A DNA stretch of 64,000 nt, taken from Clostridia bacterium UC5.1-2E3 (lineage in GTDB: Bacteria > Bacillota > Clostridia > Lachnospirales > Lachnospiraceae). Below, piece after piece: positions 26,213 to 39,002 of this stretch. The stretch's first letter is position 1. Every line of letters begins with the position of its first letter. The DNA is taken from the NCBI GenBank assembly GCA_001304875.1, contig BBZO01000014.1:1-64000 (forward strand), written 5' to 3'. Under the pieces are notes generated by a model. It searched no databases. It saw only the letters and a list, made by a program, of their open reading frames with translations, and was not told where the DNA came from. A program made the translations under genes and the position numbers.

Positions 26213-26915
26213 ATGGAAGACAGAGAGAAAATGGTACAGCTGAAGATGGAGCTGGGAGCTGAAAACGCGGAGAATGGCGAGGGCAGCGGGAGAGTGGGAG
26301 AGGAGACCTCCGAGACGGCTGTCAGCCAGGAGCGGATCGTGGAGGCCGTTCTTTTTACCATGGGAAAATCGGTGGACACGCGCCGGCTGGCCCTGGCCAT
26401 CGACGGCACGGCGGAGGAGGCGCGGGCTGCGGCCCTTCGCTTGAAGGCGAAATATGAGGCGGAAGAGCGCGGAATGGATATCATCGAGCTGGAGGACAGC
26501 TTTCAGATGTGCACCCGGCCCAGTATTATGAGAACCTGATCAAGGTGGCGTCCGCCCCCAAAAACAGGTGCTGACGGACGTGGTGCTGGAGACGCTGTCG
26601 ATCATCGCCTACAAACAGCCGGTGACGAAGCTGGAGATCGAGAAAATCCGCGGCGTCAAGTCGGATCACGCAGTGAACCGGCTGATCGAGTACAATCTGG
26701 TCTATGAAGTGGGCCGTCTGGACGCCCCCGGAAGACCGGCCCTTTTTGCCACCACGGAGGAATTTCTGCGCCGCTTCGGCGTCGGCTCCACGAAGGACCT
26801 CCCTGTGATCAACCCGGCGCGGGTGGATGAGTTTAAGCAGGAGGTGGAAGAGGAGCTTAAGTTTGTGGACGAGGCCGCGGCGAGCGGGGAAGAGACGGGA
26901 GAGGAGAAAGATTAA
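26213..26915 (+). CDS. scpB: Segregation and condensation protein B (frameshifts near 26520 and 26568)
   Basis: ScpB forms a dimer of winged helices that binds ScpA in the SMC complex. Visible are the N-terminal ERIVEAVLFTMGKSVDTRRLA, ALRLKAKYEAEERGMDIIELEDSF-type sequence, and the second winged helix with LSIIAYKQPVTKLEIEKIRG and YNLVYEVGRLDAPGRPALF. Two missing bases in CCCGGCCCAG and CCCAAAAACAGG split the frame; restored, the junction reads TRPQYYENLIKVASAPKKQVL. Corrected length is about 234 residues. An extra acidic tail is present at both ends. Confidence 0.93.
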
Positions 26916-26940
26916 GGGAGCCTGAGGGCTCCCTGTTCTG
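26915..26940 (+). terminator. Terminator of scpAB
   Basis: AGGGAGCC (26915-26922) pairs with GGCTCCCT (26927-26934) around a TGAG loop, followed by GTTCTGTT. Confidence 0.75.
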
Positions 26941-26955
26941 TTATCTGCGGGCAGA

Positions 26956-27368
26956 TTATTTACGGTTCGGTTTTCTTTTGATCGACAGTATTTTCATATA
27001 GTCATCAAATTCGGTAGAGTCGGCCGGCTCAAACATGACCCATTTCCCGTCGTGGTAGGTGTCCGCCTCGTCATATTTCCGGCAGACGGCGGGGGAAAGG
27101 GCGGATCGTATTTCTTCAAATTTTGCCCGCTCGTCTTTTCCGAGGATGACCATGAAGCCGAGGCAGCTGCCTTTTGCGTACAGGCAGCAGAGCGTTTTGC
27201 CGCCCCGGCGGTATTTATATTCGTAGGTCCATTTTTGCCGCCCGTGTTCCATACGCGCTCCATGTCGTATGCTTTATCAATGACGGAACACAGGTTTTGC
27301 CAGACCTCAAAGAGAGAGGGGCCGAGCAGGTCGGTTAAGTCTGACTGGGATGGGATTTTTTCAAGCAT
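26956..27368 (-). CDS. DUF3788 domain-containing protein (frameshift near 27237)
   Basis: This is a protein of about 137 residues matching DUF3788, a family of unknown function whose fold resembles small YdhG/DUF1801-type proteins. The N-terminal PSQSDLTDLLGPSLFEVWQNL is followed by KKWTYEYKYRRGGKTLCCLY, FMVILGKDERAKFEEIRS and HDGKWVMFE. The frame breaks near 27237 in a run of A; one more A joins TGG to KKWTYEY. The start is preceded by AAGGAGGACCC. It lies directly downstream of a SnoaL-like remnant on the same strand, in what looks like an accessory island. Confidence 0.78.
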
Positions 27369-27395
27369 TGGGTCCTCCTTATATTTTGAGTATCG

Positions 27396-27818
27396 TTATT
27401 TTTGAGCTGCCATCGCGCCTATTATACCTGTTTCAAACAGGGTTTCAAATGTGTTGACTGCGCCGCCATGCTCGACAATCAAACCGTCGGTTATTTTGTC
27501 GATGTTGACGCCCGTAAACAGGAGACGTTTGCCGGTCGGCTTGATTCCAAGTCATTCCCCCTGGTGCGTGCCTTCCATAATAAATTCTGAGATGACATAG
27601 TCTCCGTCGCAAAACTGTCGGATAATCCTGATTCTGTAATCGGGATAGGTCTGTTTCGTTGCCCTTATGTGTTCTTTCATGCCGTCGATGCCGGATGGAA
27701 TCAGAGTTTCTCCGGTTTTGATCTGGCATTCCGGTGATATAAATTCTGCGATCCGCTCAATTTGATTCTCAGATATGACCGTCTCGTAAAAATACTTTAT
27801 TTTTTCTGAGAAATTCAT
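27396..27818 (-). pseudogene. SnoaL/NTF2-like protein interrupted by an in-frame TGA
   Basis: The frame from ATG 27818 (ribosome-binding site AAAGGAGATACTCT) reads as a small NTF2/SnoaL-like protein: EKIKYFYETVISENQIERI, GIDGMKEHIRATKQTYPDYR, then GDYVISEFIMEGTHQGE. A TGA follows at 27552-27554, where relatives usually have an aromatic residue. The same frame continues with LGIKPTGKRLLFTGVNI and GLIVEHGGAVNTFETLF to a TAA at 27396-27398, giving 140 codons before that stop. Unlike most breaks in this window it is a substitution, not an indel. It is either a real nonsense mutation or a base error at a TGG codon. Confidence 0.72.
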
Positions 27819-27878
27819 AGAGTATCTCCTTTCCTGTTCGATTTTTTCGCGTATCCATATGTGTTCGCGGCGTTCGTC

Positions 27879-30618
27879 CTATTCCACAAGCCGCTCCAGC
27901 GCTTCCAGGATTGTCTCCTTTTCTCCGCTTCCGTTGGTCTTAAACCGCAGCAGTGGGATTCCGTACTCGTCCAGTATATGGTCTTTTTTCAGATCCCGGG
28001 CGGCCTGTCCGGTCGTTTCTCCGTGATAATCATAGCCGTCCACCTCGATGGCCAGCACCGGCTTTTTGCTGATCCGGTTGTAGAGCAGAAAATCCAGATG
28101 GGCGGCCGGATTTCTCACGTAGCGGCGCTCTGGTTCGCTCAGCAGGCTGGTGTCACGGATCAGCATATTTAACGGGAAATGACAGACCACATCCAGGCTG
28201 GCAAACCGGTCATCCGTCAGAATATCGTTGATTAAAGCGTACATCAGATTCTCCGAATCGTATTCGGAAATCTTTTTATGTTTCCGAAGATAGGCCATCC
28301 GCTCCCGGGCATACTGTTTGTAAAGATAATCGAAAACAGAATAAACTTTGCTGTCCGTCACTTCAAAATTCTGATACCGGATGTAGTCCATCAGATCGAT
28401 GATGTTCCGTTCCCTTACCTGCTGGTTTCCCGTGACCACCAGAATCAGCCGTTTTTTTGCCCTGGATACCGCCACATTGATCAGATAAGGGTCGTCCGCA
28501 AAATCCGATATTTCATCGTCCACGGTGGAAATGATGATGGTGTCTTTCTCCTTGCCCTGGAATTTGTGCACTGTGGCGGCGCCGATGTCAGCGATTTCCC
28601 GGCCCAGGGCATCTACCTGGTTTTTATAAGGCGTGATGATTCCCGTTTCCTCCGGATCGGCGGCAAGCGTTGGAAGAATTTCTTTCCGGATCACATCGAT
28701 CTGGCGCTGGCTGTAATGATTTCTGGCATGATTTCCCTTCACGGTCCGTATGGCCGACAGCACGTCCGTTTCCCCGTGATCCTCCGTCATGATAATCAGT
28801 TCGCCGCGGTAAATTTCTGGTTGCAGAAATTGATGATCTTCGGGTGGCAGCGGTAGTGCTCCCGCAGCATCGTCTGCGGCACCTGGGGCATGACCTCCAG
28901 GACAGACTGCAGGAAACTTCTGGTAAACTGATACCCCTCCGGAAGCTGAAAACCGGAAAAAATCGCGTCGGCTTTCGCCTTCATCTCGCGGGTCAGCACA
29001 TTGGGAAGCTGCCGGGTGTCCCCCACAATGACGACATTTCTGGCGCAGGATAAGGCCAGCGCGCCGGTTGCGATGTCCACCTGGGAGGCCTCGTCCATGA
29101 TGAGATAGTCATACACCACGTCCGGGTGTAAGCTGTTCCGGCATGAAAATGTGGTGCTCAGTATGACTGGGTATTCCCTAAGCACCAGCTCCGGCTGCCG
29201 CCAGAGATCTTCCTCCGTAAATACGGGACGGCTGTCTTTTCCCTCGTATGTTCGCGCCAGTGCGTCCTTCAGTACGGCCATGGACTCCCGGCAGAGGTCG
29301 TCCAGCAGGTTCTGATCCGCGCCGGAGAGATACCGCTCCGTCTCTGCGATTTCCCTGGCCAGCTCCTCTTTTTTTGTCTGATAAAAGCGGGCCTGGAAGG
29401 TGGTGATGATCGTCGCCAGCTCCTGTCTGTAAATTTTCCAGTTCGTAAAACCATAGCGGAGCCATGCCTGGAGCTTGAACCAGATCCCGATGGGGCGGTT
29501 TTCTTCCGCAAGCTGTCTGCACGCCTGCAGAAACTGCAGCCAGTGTTCCGAGGTAATGCGGCTGTTCCCCTTTATACGCGCGGGACCGACCTCCAGATCG
29601 TCCGCAAGCTGTGTAAAATATTCCTGCTCCGTTGCAAGCTGGGCATATTCCTGTTTCAGGCGTGCCAACTGCTCTTTTTTGTCGAAGACCTCCTTCAGCC
29701 GGTTTGATTTTCCGGAAATCTGCTCCCTCAGCGTCTCCGGAGCTTCGTCCAGCTTCCAGGAGGAAAAATCCGGATATTGTCCATCCTGCCGTTCCACAAA
29801 TGCCTGCTTGTTTGCCTGCTTTCCCAGTGCGGCGGCGATAAATCCCAGCCCGTATCTGGGGGACGATAATTTTTCGTACACATTCTCCGTGGCCGAATTG
29901 TTATTGGAAACGATCTGAACCGTCTTTCCCGACAGCAGGAGATTGGCGATGATATTTAAAATTGTCTGCGTCTTCCCCGTCCCGGGCGCCCTGGATCACG
30001 CTGATCGGATGTTCCAGGCGTTTCTGACCGCCTCATACTGGCTGTTATTGCACCCGAAGGGAAAATGGGCGCGTATCCGGAGTTCCCAGGGCTTGTTTCT
30101 TCCTTTTGCAGGGAAACCGGATCCAGATATTTCGCCAGTGCCACGTCCTCCCCCACGAAGCCAATGGTCTCGAACCGCCTGGTAAGCAGCGTCTCGCCTG
30201 TTTCCTCATGTTTGAGATCGCTTATCTCGGCGATCTGTCTGAGGTACGCAAACACATCGGTTCCGGCTGGTTTCTGCCGGTCTAGGCAGGATGTTGCCAC
30301 CGTCAGCTCGCTCTGGCGGTAATCCCGCTCACTGCCGTCCTGAAAGCAGAGATGCCAGAAAGACTCCTGCTTTCCGCGGAATATGTAGATGGCAGTAATA
30401 TGAAACAGGCGCTTGCCGTTCCGGCTGATCTGGTACAGATTGGGGTCTGGCTGCTCGGGAGAATCCAGCAATTCGATGCTGGAGGATTTGTATGTGTAGG
30501 TTTTTCCGCTGGCGAAGGTTACCGCCCATGACTGCGCGTCTTCGCTGGGGGTGCAGGATATGACTTCGGAGGTTTTGATTTCTCCTTTGATGAGGAGGAG
30601 AGTTGCTTTGGGGTTCAT
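27879..30618 (-). CDS. SF1 (Upf1-like) helicase with C-terminal PD-(D/E)XK nuclease domain (frameshifted)
   Basis: This is a large multidomain protein of about 915 residues. An N-terminal region of about 210 residues has no recognised fold. Helicase motifs follow: Walker A QGAPGTGKTQTIL (corrected), a coiled-coil insertion, Walker B LIMDEASQVD, GDTRQLPNV, EHYRCHPKIINF, ITPYKNQVD, ATVHKFQGKEKDTIIIS and VAVSRAKKRLILV. The last 130 residues carry AHLDFLLYN and AIEVDGYDYHG followed by a Lys/Arg-rich helix, the pattern of DUF2726/MTES_1575/Vsr-like nucleases. Breaks lie near 28793, 29985 and 30058. This helicase-plus-nuclease layout is frequent among mobile or defence genes, but no specific system is assigned. 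Confidence 0.85.
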
Positions 30619-30867
30619 TTTGGGTGCCGCTTTCTTTGGAAATGTATTATTTCTTTGTGTTTACATTTTAGCAGGCGCGTAAGGGGAAGACAATAGGGAT
30701 TGTCATTAAAATTTTGTGCTGTTATATGCCATATCTTCTGGTATGTTTTATTTATTTTTTTACTATTATTATTTTTCTTCCATATTTTATGGGCGTATAT
30801 TAAAATATAAATGTCCCTGGTATTTTTATTTGTTCTGAGAACAGTCGCTTGCTGTAGGAGGATTTTT

Positions 30868-31410
30868 ATGAAAGATTTCAAAAGAGAAGATTTGTCGTTT
30901 TCCCTATGCGGCCTGAATTGTGGCTTATGTCCTATGAACCTCAATCAATACTGTCCCGGCTGCGGGGGCGGAGAGGGGAATCAGACATGTTCCATAGCAA
31001 AGTGCAGTTTACGGCACGGAAAGGTAGAATATTGTTTTCAATGTGAAAATTATCCCTGCGAAATGTATGATAAAGTGGATGAATTTGACTCTTTTATCAC
31101 GCACCAGCATCAAAAGCGGGATATGGAAAAATTCAGGGAACTGGGAACGGAAGTTTATTCGGCAGAACAGCAGAGAAAGAAAGTTCTGTTAAATCATCTG
31201 TTGAATACTTATAATGACGGACGAAAAAAGACATTGTTCTGCGTTGCGGTCAATTTGTTGGAATTAGAAGATTTGGAAAATATTATATCTGAATTGGATG
31301 GGAATACTTCAGATTTTGCGGTAAAAGAAAAAGCGGCTTATGCAGCTGGTTTACTTGAGGAGGTTGCTAAGAGGGAAAATATTTTGTTAAAGTTGCGCAA
31401 GAAAAAATAA
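30868..31410 (+). CDS. DUF3795 domain-containing cysteine-rich protein
   Basis: This 180-residue protein has the DUF3795 cysteine pattern near the N-terminus: LCGLNCGLCPM, YCPGCGGG, CSIAKCSLRHG and YCFQCENYPC. The pairs probably bind zinc or an iron-sulfur cluster. The C-terminal half is helical and charged. The ATG at 30868 has GTAGGAGGATTTTT upstream. The gene and its flanks are visibly more A/T-rich than the neighbours, which suggests recent acquisition. The function of the family is unknown. Confidence 0.85.
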   Translation: MKDFKREDLSFSLCGLNCGLCPMNLNQYCPGCGGGEGNQTCSIAKCSLRHGKVEYCFQCENYPCEMYDKVDEFDSFITHQHQKRDMEKFRELGTEVYSAEQQRKKVLLNHLLNTYNDGRKKTLFCVAVNLLELEDLENIISELDGNTSDFAVKEKAAYAAGLLEEVAKRENILLKLRKKK

Positions 31411-31512
31411 ATAGCCATACTTTAGTGAACTTTAATGATTTTCAAAATTTTATCCTTATCAAAAGCCGGATGGAACCTTATGAAAAGCGGAAAATAGGAG
31501 TGAAAATTGGTA

Positions 31513-31558
31513 AAGAAAAAGAGCAAGAAAGATTTTCGTCTTTCTCGCTCTTCGTTTT
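31513..31558. terminator. Hairpin terminator after the DUF3795 gene
   Basis: An imperfect stem pairs AAGAGCAAGAAAGA with TCTTTCTCGCTCTT around a TTTTCG loop and is followed by CGTTTTATTTT. It probably ends the DUF3795 transcript. Confidence 0.65.
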
Positions 31559-31650
31559 ATTTTCCTTATTTTAACCGAACCCAAGCCTTATGTGTGGCCG
31601 TGTGTTTTTGGTCAGAGGATTGGGTGGGTTTTAATTGGGTGGGAACATTA

Positions 31651-33189
31651 CTATTCAAACTCAATCGTAGCCGGCGGTTTCCCCGTCACATCATACAGAA
31701 CTCGGTTGACGCCCTTTACCTCATTGACGATCCTGCTGGACACCTTGCCCAGAACTTCCCACGGAAGCTCGGCGGCTTCGGCGGTCATGAAGTCGACGGT
31801 GTTTACCGCGCGGAGCGCGATGGCGTAGTCGTAGGTCCGCTCGTCGCCCATGCAGCCTACGGAGCGCATGTTGGTGATGGCGGCGAAATACTGTCCCAGC
31901 TTTCTGTCCCATCCGGCCTTCGCGATTTCCTCACGGTAGATCGCGTCGGCATCCTGGACGATGCGCACTTTCTCGGGAGTGACCTCGCCGATGATTCTCA
32001 CGCCAAGCCCGGCCCGGGAACGGCTGACGGTATACCAGATACTCCGGAATGCCCAGCTCCAGACCAGCTTTGCGGGTCTCGTCCTTAAACAGCATACGCA
32101 GCGGCTCGATGATTTCCTTGAAATCGACGCAGTCGGGGAGACCGCCCACGTTGTGGTGGGACTTGATGACCGCGGATTTTCCGAGGCCGGACTCGATGAC
32201 ATCCGGGTAGATGGTGCCCTGTACCAGGAAGTCCACGGCGCCGATCTTTTTCGCTTCCTCCTCGAACACGCGGATGAACTCCTCGCCGATGATTTTGCGT
32301 TTCTGCTCCGGCTCGGTTACGCCGGCCAGCTTCTTATAAAATCTCTCCTGTGCGTTTACACGGATGAAGTTTAATTCGTAGGGGCCGTTGGGGCCGAACA
32401 CGGCTTCCACCTCGTCGCCCTCGTTCTTTCTCATTAAGCCGTGGTCCACGAACACGCAGGTGAGCTGCTTGCCGATGGCCTTTGCCATCATGACAGCCGC
32501 CACGGAGGAGTCCACGCCGCCGGAGAGGGCGCAGAGTGCCTTGCCGTTTCCAACCTTCTCGCGGATGGCCTTGATGGAATTTTCAACGAATGCATCCATC
32601 TTCCAGTCGCCGGCACAGCCGCAGATCTCCTTCACGAAGTTGGAGAGCATGGTCATTCCCTCCTGGGTGTGAAGAACCTCCGGATGGAACTGTACGCCGT
32701 AGCAGTTCTTCTCCTCGCACTCCATGGCCGCCACCGGGCACTCAGAGGTGGTTCCGGTTACGCGGAAACCCTCGGGCATCCTGTCGATGTAGTCCGTGTG
32801 GCTCATCCAGCAGATTGTCTTCTCGGAAACATTCTTGAACAGCTTGGATGTCCTGTCCACGGTCACCTCGGCCTTGCCGTACTCGCTGACGGGAGCGGGC
32901 TCCACCTTGCCGTCCAGAAGATAGGACATGAGCTGCGCGCCGTAGCAGATTCCCAGAACCGGAATGCCCAGGTCGAAGATCTCTCTGGAACATCTGGGTG
33001 CGGTCTCCCCATACACGCTGTTGGGGCCGCCTGTGAAAATGATTCCTTCGGGTTCATCTCCTTAATTTTGTCAATCGGCATCGTGTACGGATGCACTTCA
33101 CAGTACACGTTGCATTCTCTGACTCGTCTGGCAATCAGCTGATTATACTGGCCGCCAAAGTCGAGTACAATGATCATTTCTCTCTCCAC
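31651..33189 (-). CDS. guaA: GMP synthase (glutamine-hydrolysing) (two frameshifts)
   Basis: This aminates XMP to GMP using glutamine and ATP. The N-terminal glutamine amidotransferase domain has the catalytic Cys in GICYGAQLM and GVQFHPEV. The ATP-pyrophosphatase domain has the P-loop [38 protein letters not shown] and SHHNVGGLP. The dimerisation domain ends KPPATIEFE. Indels near 33050 and 32025 split it; restored junctions read GGPNSVYG and [13 protein letters not shown]. Corrected length is about 513 residues. I chose GTG at 33189 (AGGAGG 8 bases upstream), giving [14 protein letters not shown]. Confidence 0.96.
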
Positions 33190-33240
33190 GGGGATTCCTC
33201 CTGTATCTCAATTTAATATTCTGTGGTACTTTATTTTTCT

Positions 33241-33269
33241 ATTATATGGTAATGTCAAAATGATGACAA
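33241..33269 (-). promoter_or_regulatory. Promoter of guaA
   Basis: On the minus strand TTGTCA (33269-33264), 17 bases, TATAAT (33246-33241), about 52 bases before the GTG start. No purine-riboswitch aptamer fits in the short leader. Confidence 0.65.
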
Positions 33270-33302
33270 GTCTTATTTTTAAGCAAATCTTTTATAAACA
33301 CT

Positions 33303-36129
<2,827 letters not shown>

Positions 36130-36179
36130 AGGTTCAACTCCGGATAAGGATTGTTTTTAACTATCTTTTGCGTTTCATT

Positions 36180-36208
36180 ATCATACCATACTTAAATAAA
36201 ATATGCAA
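36180..36208 (-). promoter_or_regulatory. Promoter of uvrA
   Basis: Minus-strand TTGCAT (36208-36203), 17 bases, TATGAT (36185-36180). No clear LexA box is visible around it. Confidence 0.6.
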
Positions 36209-36262
36209 CCATTTTGCAAACGTTTGTTCGATAAAACACCGCGATCTTTATTCTGTCTGATC

Positions 36263-36291
36263 TTGTCCTCCGCCTGCTCCATGTGTACAAT
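36263..36291 (+). promoter_or_regulatory. Promoter of the yjdF leader
   Basis: TTGTCC (36263-36268), 17 bases, TACAAT (36286-36291). Transcription would start near 36298, at the beginning of the structured leader. Confidence 0.6.
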
Positions 36292-36297
36292 CGCTTT

Positions 36298-36470
36298 GTA
36301 ATCGTACCACGCAAAGATAAAAACACAACGCAGAGGCCGCCGCGCAGGAAACACACCGCCAGGCGCCCTGCAGAGCCGGTAGGTAGTCCGGCCGCACCGG
36401 AAGCCGTCCGGTGTAAGTAACCCTCCCTCCTTGGGTCGTCCGTTCTTTGTGCATTACACATTTATTTAAG
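36298..36470 (+). ncRNA. Structured leader of yjdF, probable azaaromatic (yjdF-motif) riboswitch
   Basis: About 170 bases lie between promoter and start codon and fold into several helices. GCCGG (36375-36379) pairs with CCGGC (36388-36392). CACCGGA (36395-36401) pairs with TCCGGTG (36407-36413) around a five-base loop. The distant segments CAAAGA (36312-36317) and TCTTTG (36444-36449) can close the domain just before the ribosome-binding site. The downstream gene is YjdF, and the published yjdF-motif riboswitch, which responds to azaaromatic compounds, sits before yjdF in many Firmicutes. Identification rests on that context and on structure, not on a model search. Confidence 0.7.
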
Positions 36471-36481
36471 GAGGAATTGTC

Positions 36482-36897
36482 ATGGACAGAGAGACGGGCA
36501 GACTGACGGTATTTTTGAGGAACCATTCTGGGTGGGCGTGTTCGAGCGGATATCCGATGGGAAAATGACGGCGTGCAAAGTCACGTTCGGCGCGGAGCCG
36601 AAGGAGTTCGAGGTGTACGAGTTCATTTTGCAGAAATACGGAGGTCTGCGGTTTGGTCCGGCTGTGGCAGCTGTTGTGAAGGAGACCGCCAGGAATCCGA
36701 AGCGGATGCAGCGGGAGGCGCGCCGGGAGACGGAGACGGCCGGGATCGGCACGAAATCGCAGCAGGCGCTGAAATTGCAGCAGGAGCAGGGAAAACTGGA
36801 ACGCCGGCAGAAGAGCCGCAGGGAGCGGGAGGAAGAGCGGGAGAGACAGTTTGAACTGAAACAGCAGAAGAGAAAGGAAAAGCACAGAGGCAGGTGA
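36482..36897 (+). CDS. yjdF: YjdF family protein (DUF2992) (frameshift near 36513)
   Basis: This is a 138-residue protein of the YjdF family, whose function is unknown but which is controlled in other bacteria by an azaaromatic-sensing riboswitch. The conserved front part reads RLTVFFEEPFWVGVFERI, FGAEPKEFEVYEFIL and FGPAVAAVVKE. The rest is a very basic, Arg/Lys/Glu-rich helix that looks like a nucleic-acid or ribosome-binding tail. The ATG at 36482 has AAGGAGGAATTGTC upstream. One T is missing in the run near 36513; restored, VFFEEPFW is continuous. The stop codon lies inside the terminator. Confidence 0.88.
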
Positions 36898-36922
36898 CAG
36901 ATACCTGTCTCTGTGCTTTTTA
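36878..36922. terminator. Bidirectional terminator between yjdF and the phosphorylase gene
   Basis: AAAAGCACAGAGGCAGGT (36878-36895) pairs with ACCTGTCTCTGTGCTTTT (36903-36920) with one mismatch. T-tracts lie on both strands, serving two convergent genes. Confidence 0.9.
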
Positions 36923-37682
36923 CATCCGCAGGCACATTCAAAGGCCAGAAGCATGTATTTTTCCGCCGCATCCGCGCCGTAGGCGGCCAGATCCCGGATC
37001 TCCCAGCCGTCGGCGCTTAAGCTGTCCGCCCCGTACAGGAACTGGATGAAGGGAATACCGCGGTAGCGGGCGGCGGCCATCATGGAGGCGCACTCCATTT
37101 CCACGGCCAGGCAGCCCTCGCTTCGCCGCTCCCCGATGACGGGAACGGTCTCGCGGTAGATGGCGTCTGAGGTCCAGGTTTTCCCCTTTACGTAGGGGCA
37201 TTTAAGGTCGTTTAAGACCTGCTCCAGGACAGCCACCGACCGCTGGTCCGCCTCGATCTCCGGGGCGGGCGGAGCGTAGTGGTAGCTGGTTCCCTCATCG
37301 CGGACGGCGGCTGTGGGGACAATGATGTTCCCGCGGGTTTTCTCATCGTCCAGCACCCCGCAGGAGCCGAAGAGGACAAATTTTTTCGCGCCCATGGCGA
37401 CGATTTCCTCAAGCCCGCGACGCAGGCGGGCGCTCCGACCAGCGAGAGGTAGAAGGCGATTTCCTGCCCTCTGTGGCGCAGCCGGTAGACGGGGACGGAG
37501 CCGTTGGCCGTCCCCAGGGATGCGATGACCTCCGTCTGGTCCAGGGAGGCAAATTTGCGGATGATGGGCTCGGAAAAGGTGGAGACACAGAGCTCTGGAA
37601 AATGTTCCACCGGCTTCGTGGTGTCGGCGGGGCCAAACAGCGCGGGCTCCGTGAGCTCCTTCCGGTCAAAGACAGTTTTCAA
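36920..37682 (-). CDS. Nucleoside phosphorylase, uridine-phosphorylase-like (frameshifted)
   Basis: This is a PNP/UDP-family enzyme that releases a base and ribose 1-phosphate from a nucleoside. Seen in order: SLVGAPACVAGLEEIVAMG, the phosphate-site-like FGSCGVLD, RDEGTSYHY, the ribose-binding AVEMECASMMAAA and a final YLLLAFE-like helix. I chose TTG at 37682, seven bases after GGAGGAATC. A missing G near 37412 splits the frame. As written, the C-terminal frame runs through the terminator and antisense to yjdF; one shift after FECACG gives a TAA at 36920-36922, the more likely end. It is last in the leftward transporter operon. Confidence 0.82.
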
Positions 37683-37694
37683 GGCGATTCCTCC

Positions 37695-38976
37695 TTACAC
37701 AAGCGGGAAGAACATGGGGACAAACACCAGTATGCCCAGGTAGGAGACCAGTGTCAGCGGCCAGCAGTATTTCAGATAATCGGAAAATTCGTAGCCGGCC
37801 ACCTGGGTCATGGTGATCTGTGCCGCGGCCAGCGGCGTGCAGCAGGCGAAGCTGGCTGCGAAGGTGATTCCCACGCAGAAGGACATGGGGTTGAACCCGT
37901 AGTATTCGCAGAGCGAGAGCGCGATGGGAAGCGTGATGATGATGGCCGTGGAGTTGGTGATAAACTGACTGATAAACAGCGTCAGAAGCACCAGCGCCGC
38001 GAACACCACAAACGGGGAGGAAATGTCCCCCAGCGCCGCGTGCACCACGTTTCCGATCAGCTCCCCGGCGCCCGAGACCGTGAGTGCCTCGGCCAGCCCC
38101 AGGCAGGCGGCCAGAAACACGGCCGTCTCCCAGTTGAGCTCCCGCTCGATCTCGGAGACCGTGCACAGCCGGAAGGCGACGCACAGAAGGGCGGCGATGA
38201 CTGCGGTGAGCGCAGTGGGATTACGCCTACGATGTAGGAGAGAATCATTAACACGGTGATGACCAGCATGAGTTTCACCTTGCGCCTGTCATAATCCGCG
38301 TACAGGATGGAGTGGAGCTCTTCTTCATCCACGCCCATTCCCACGGCGTTCCGGTTACCCCAGATGGATTTTCCGTACCGGTGGCCGAAGAACGCGACGT
38401 AGAGAAGGAAGAGAATGAAGATTAAAACTCCCGGACCGGTGAGTGTCCACATGGTCATCTCCGTGCCGGTCATCTTAAGCAGCAGGGCGTTGGCCGTGAG
38501 CTGCGGCGTGCAGCCGATCAGCGTGCAGGCGCCTCCGAACATGACGGAGCAGGCCAGCGGAAGCACGATGTTCTGCTGCCTGATTTTGGAAGAGGTGCGG
38601 CACACACTGTCCACGATGGATATGAAGGCCGCAAGGATGGCGGTGTTCGCGAGAAACATGGAGAGAACGCCGGCCACGATGCAGCTCGCCATGAGAAAGA
38701 GCTTTTCATTTCCCTGGGAGAGGTGGATGACCAGGCGGCCGATGATCTGCGCGGCCCCTGTCTTGAACATGGCGAGTCCCACGATCATGGCGCTTGCCAT
38801 CAGGATGACGATGCTGCTTGAGAAGCCGGAAAACGCTTCTTCAAAGGGGCACACCCCGAGCAGTACCATGAGTACCAGCCGAGGCAGCCCACCGCCGAGG
38901 CAGGAATCGGTTTGGTGATAAAAAGTATAATGACCAGCGCCAGAATAAGGAGCGCTGTTACAGATGGAGCGGGCAT
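37695..38976 (-). CDS. SLC13/DASS-type anion transporter (two frameshifts)
   Basis: This is a polytopic membrane protein of about 427 residues in the citrate/dicarboxylate/sulfate sodium-symporter superfamily. It has about 11 hydrophobic helices. GFSSSIVILMASAMIVG, FLANTAILAAFISIV and the C-terminal FITNSTAIIITLPIALSL correspond to the paired hairpin (SNT-like) substrate-binding motifs. The start follows CGAGGAGGTACT. Indels near 38882 and 38222 split it; restored, the junctions read VLMVLLGVCPFEE and VIPTALTAVIAALLCVAF. It lies between a nucleoside phosphorylase and an SDR enzyme in one operon and may import the carboxylate metabolised there. Confidence 0.85.
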
Positions 38977-39002
38977 AGTACCTCCTCGGTTGTTTTATTT
39001 GT

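Noticed and set aside
27552-27554. TGA read as selenocysteine or tryptophan
   Set aside because: No SECIS-like hairpin is evident, the family does not use selenocysteine, and TGA is a normal stop elsewhere in the window (for example xseA and uvr-neighbouring genes).
36466-36919. C-terminal extension of the nucleoside phosphorylase antisense to yjdF
   Set aside because: It passes through a strong bidirectional terminator and yields low-complexity Leu/Ser/Arg sequence, so it is a frame artefact.
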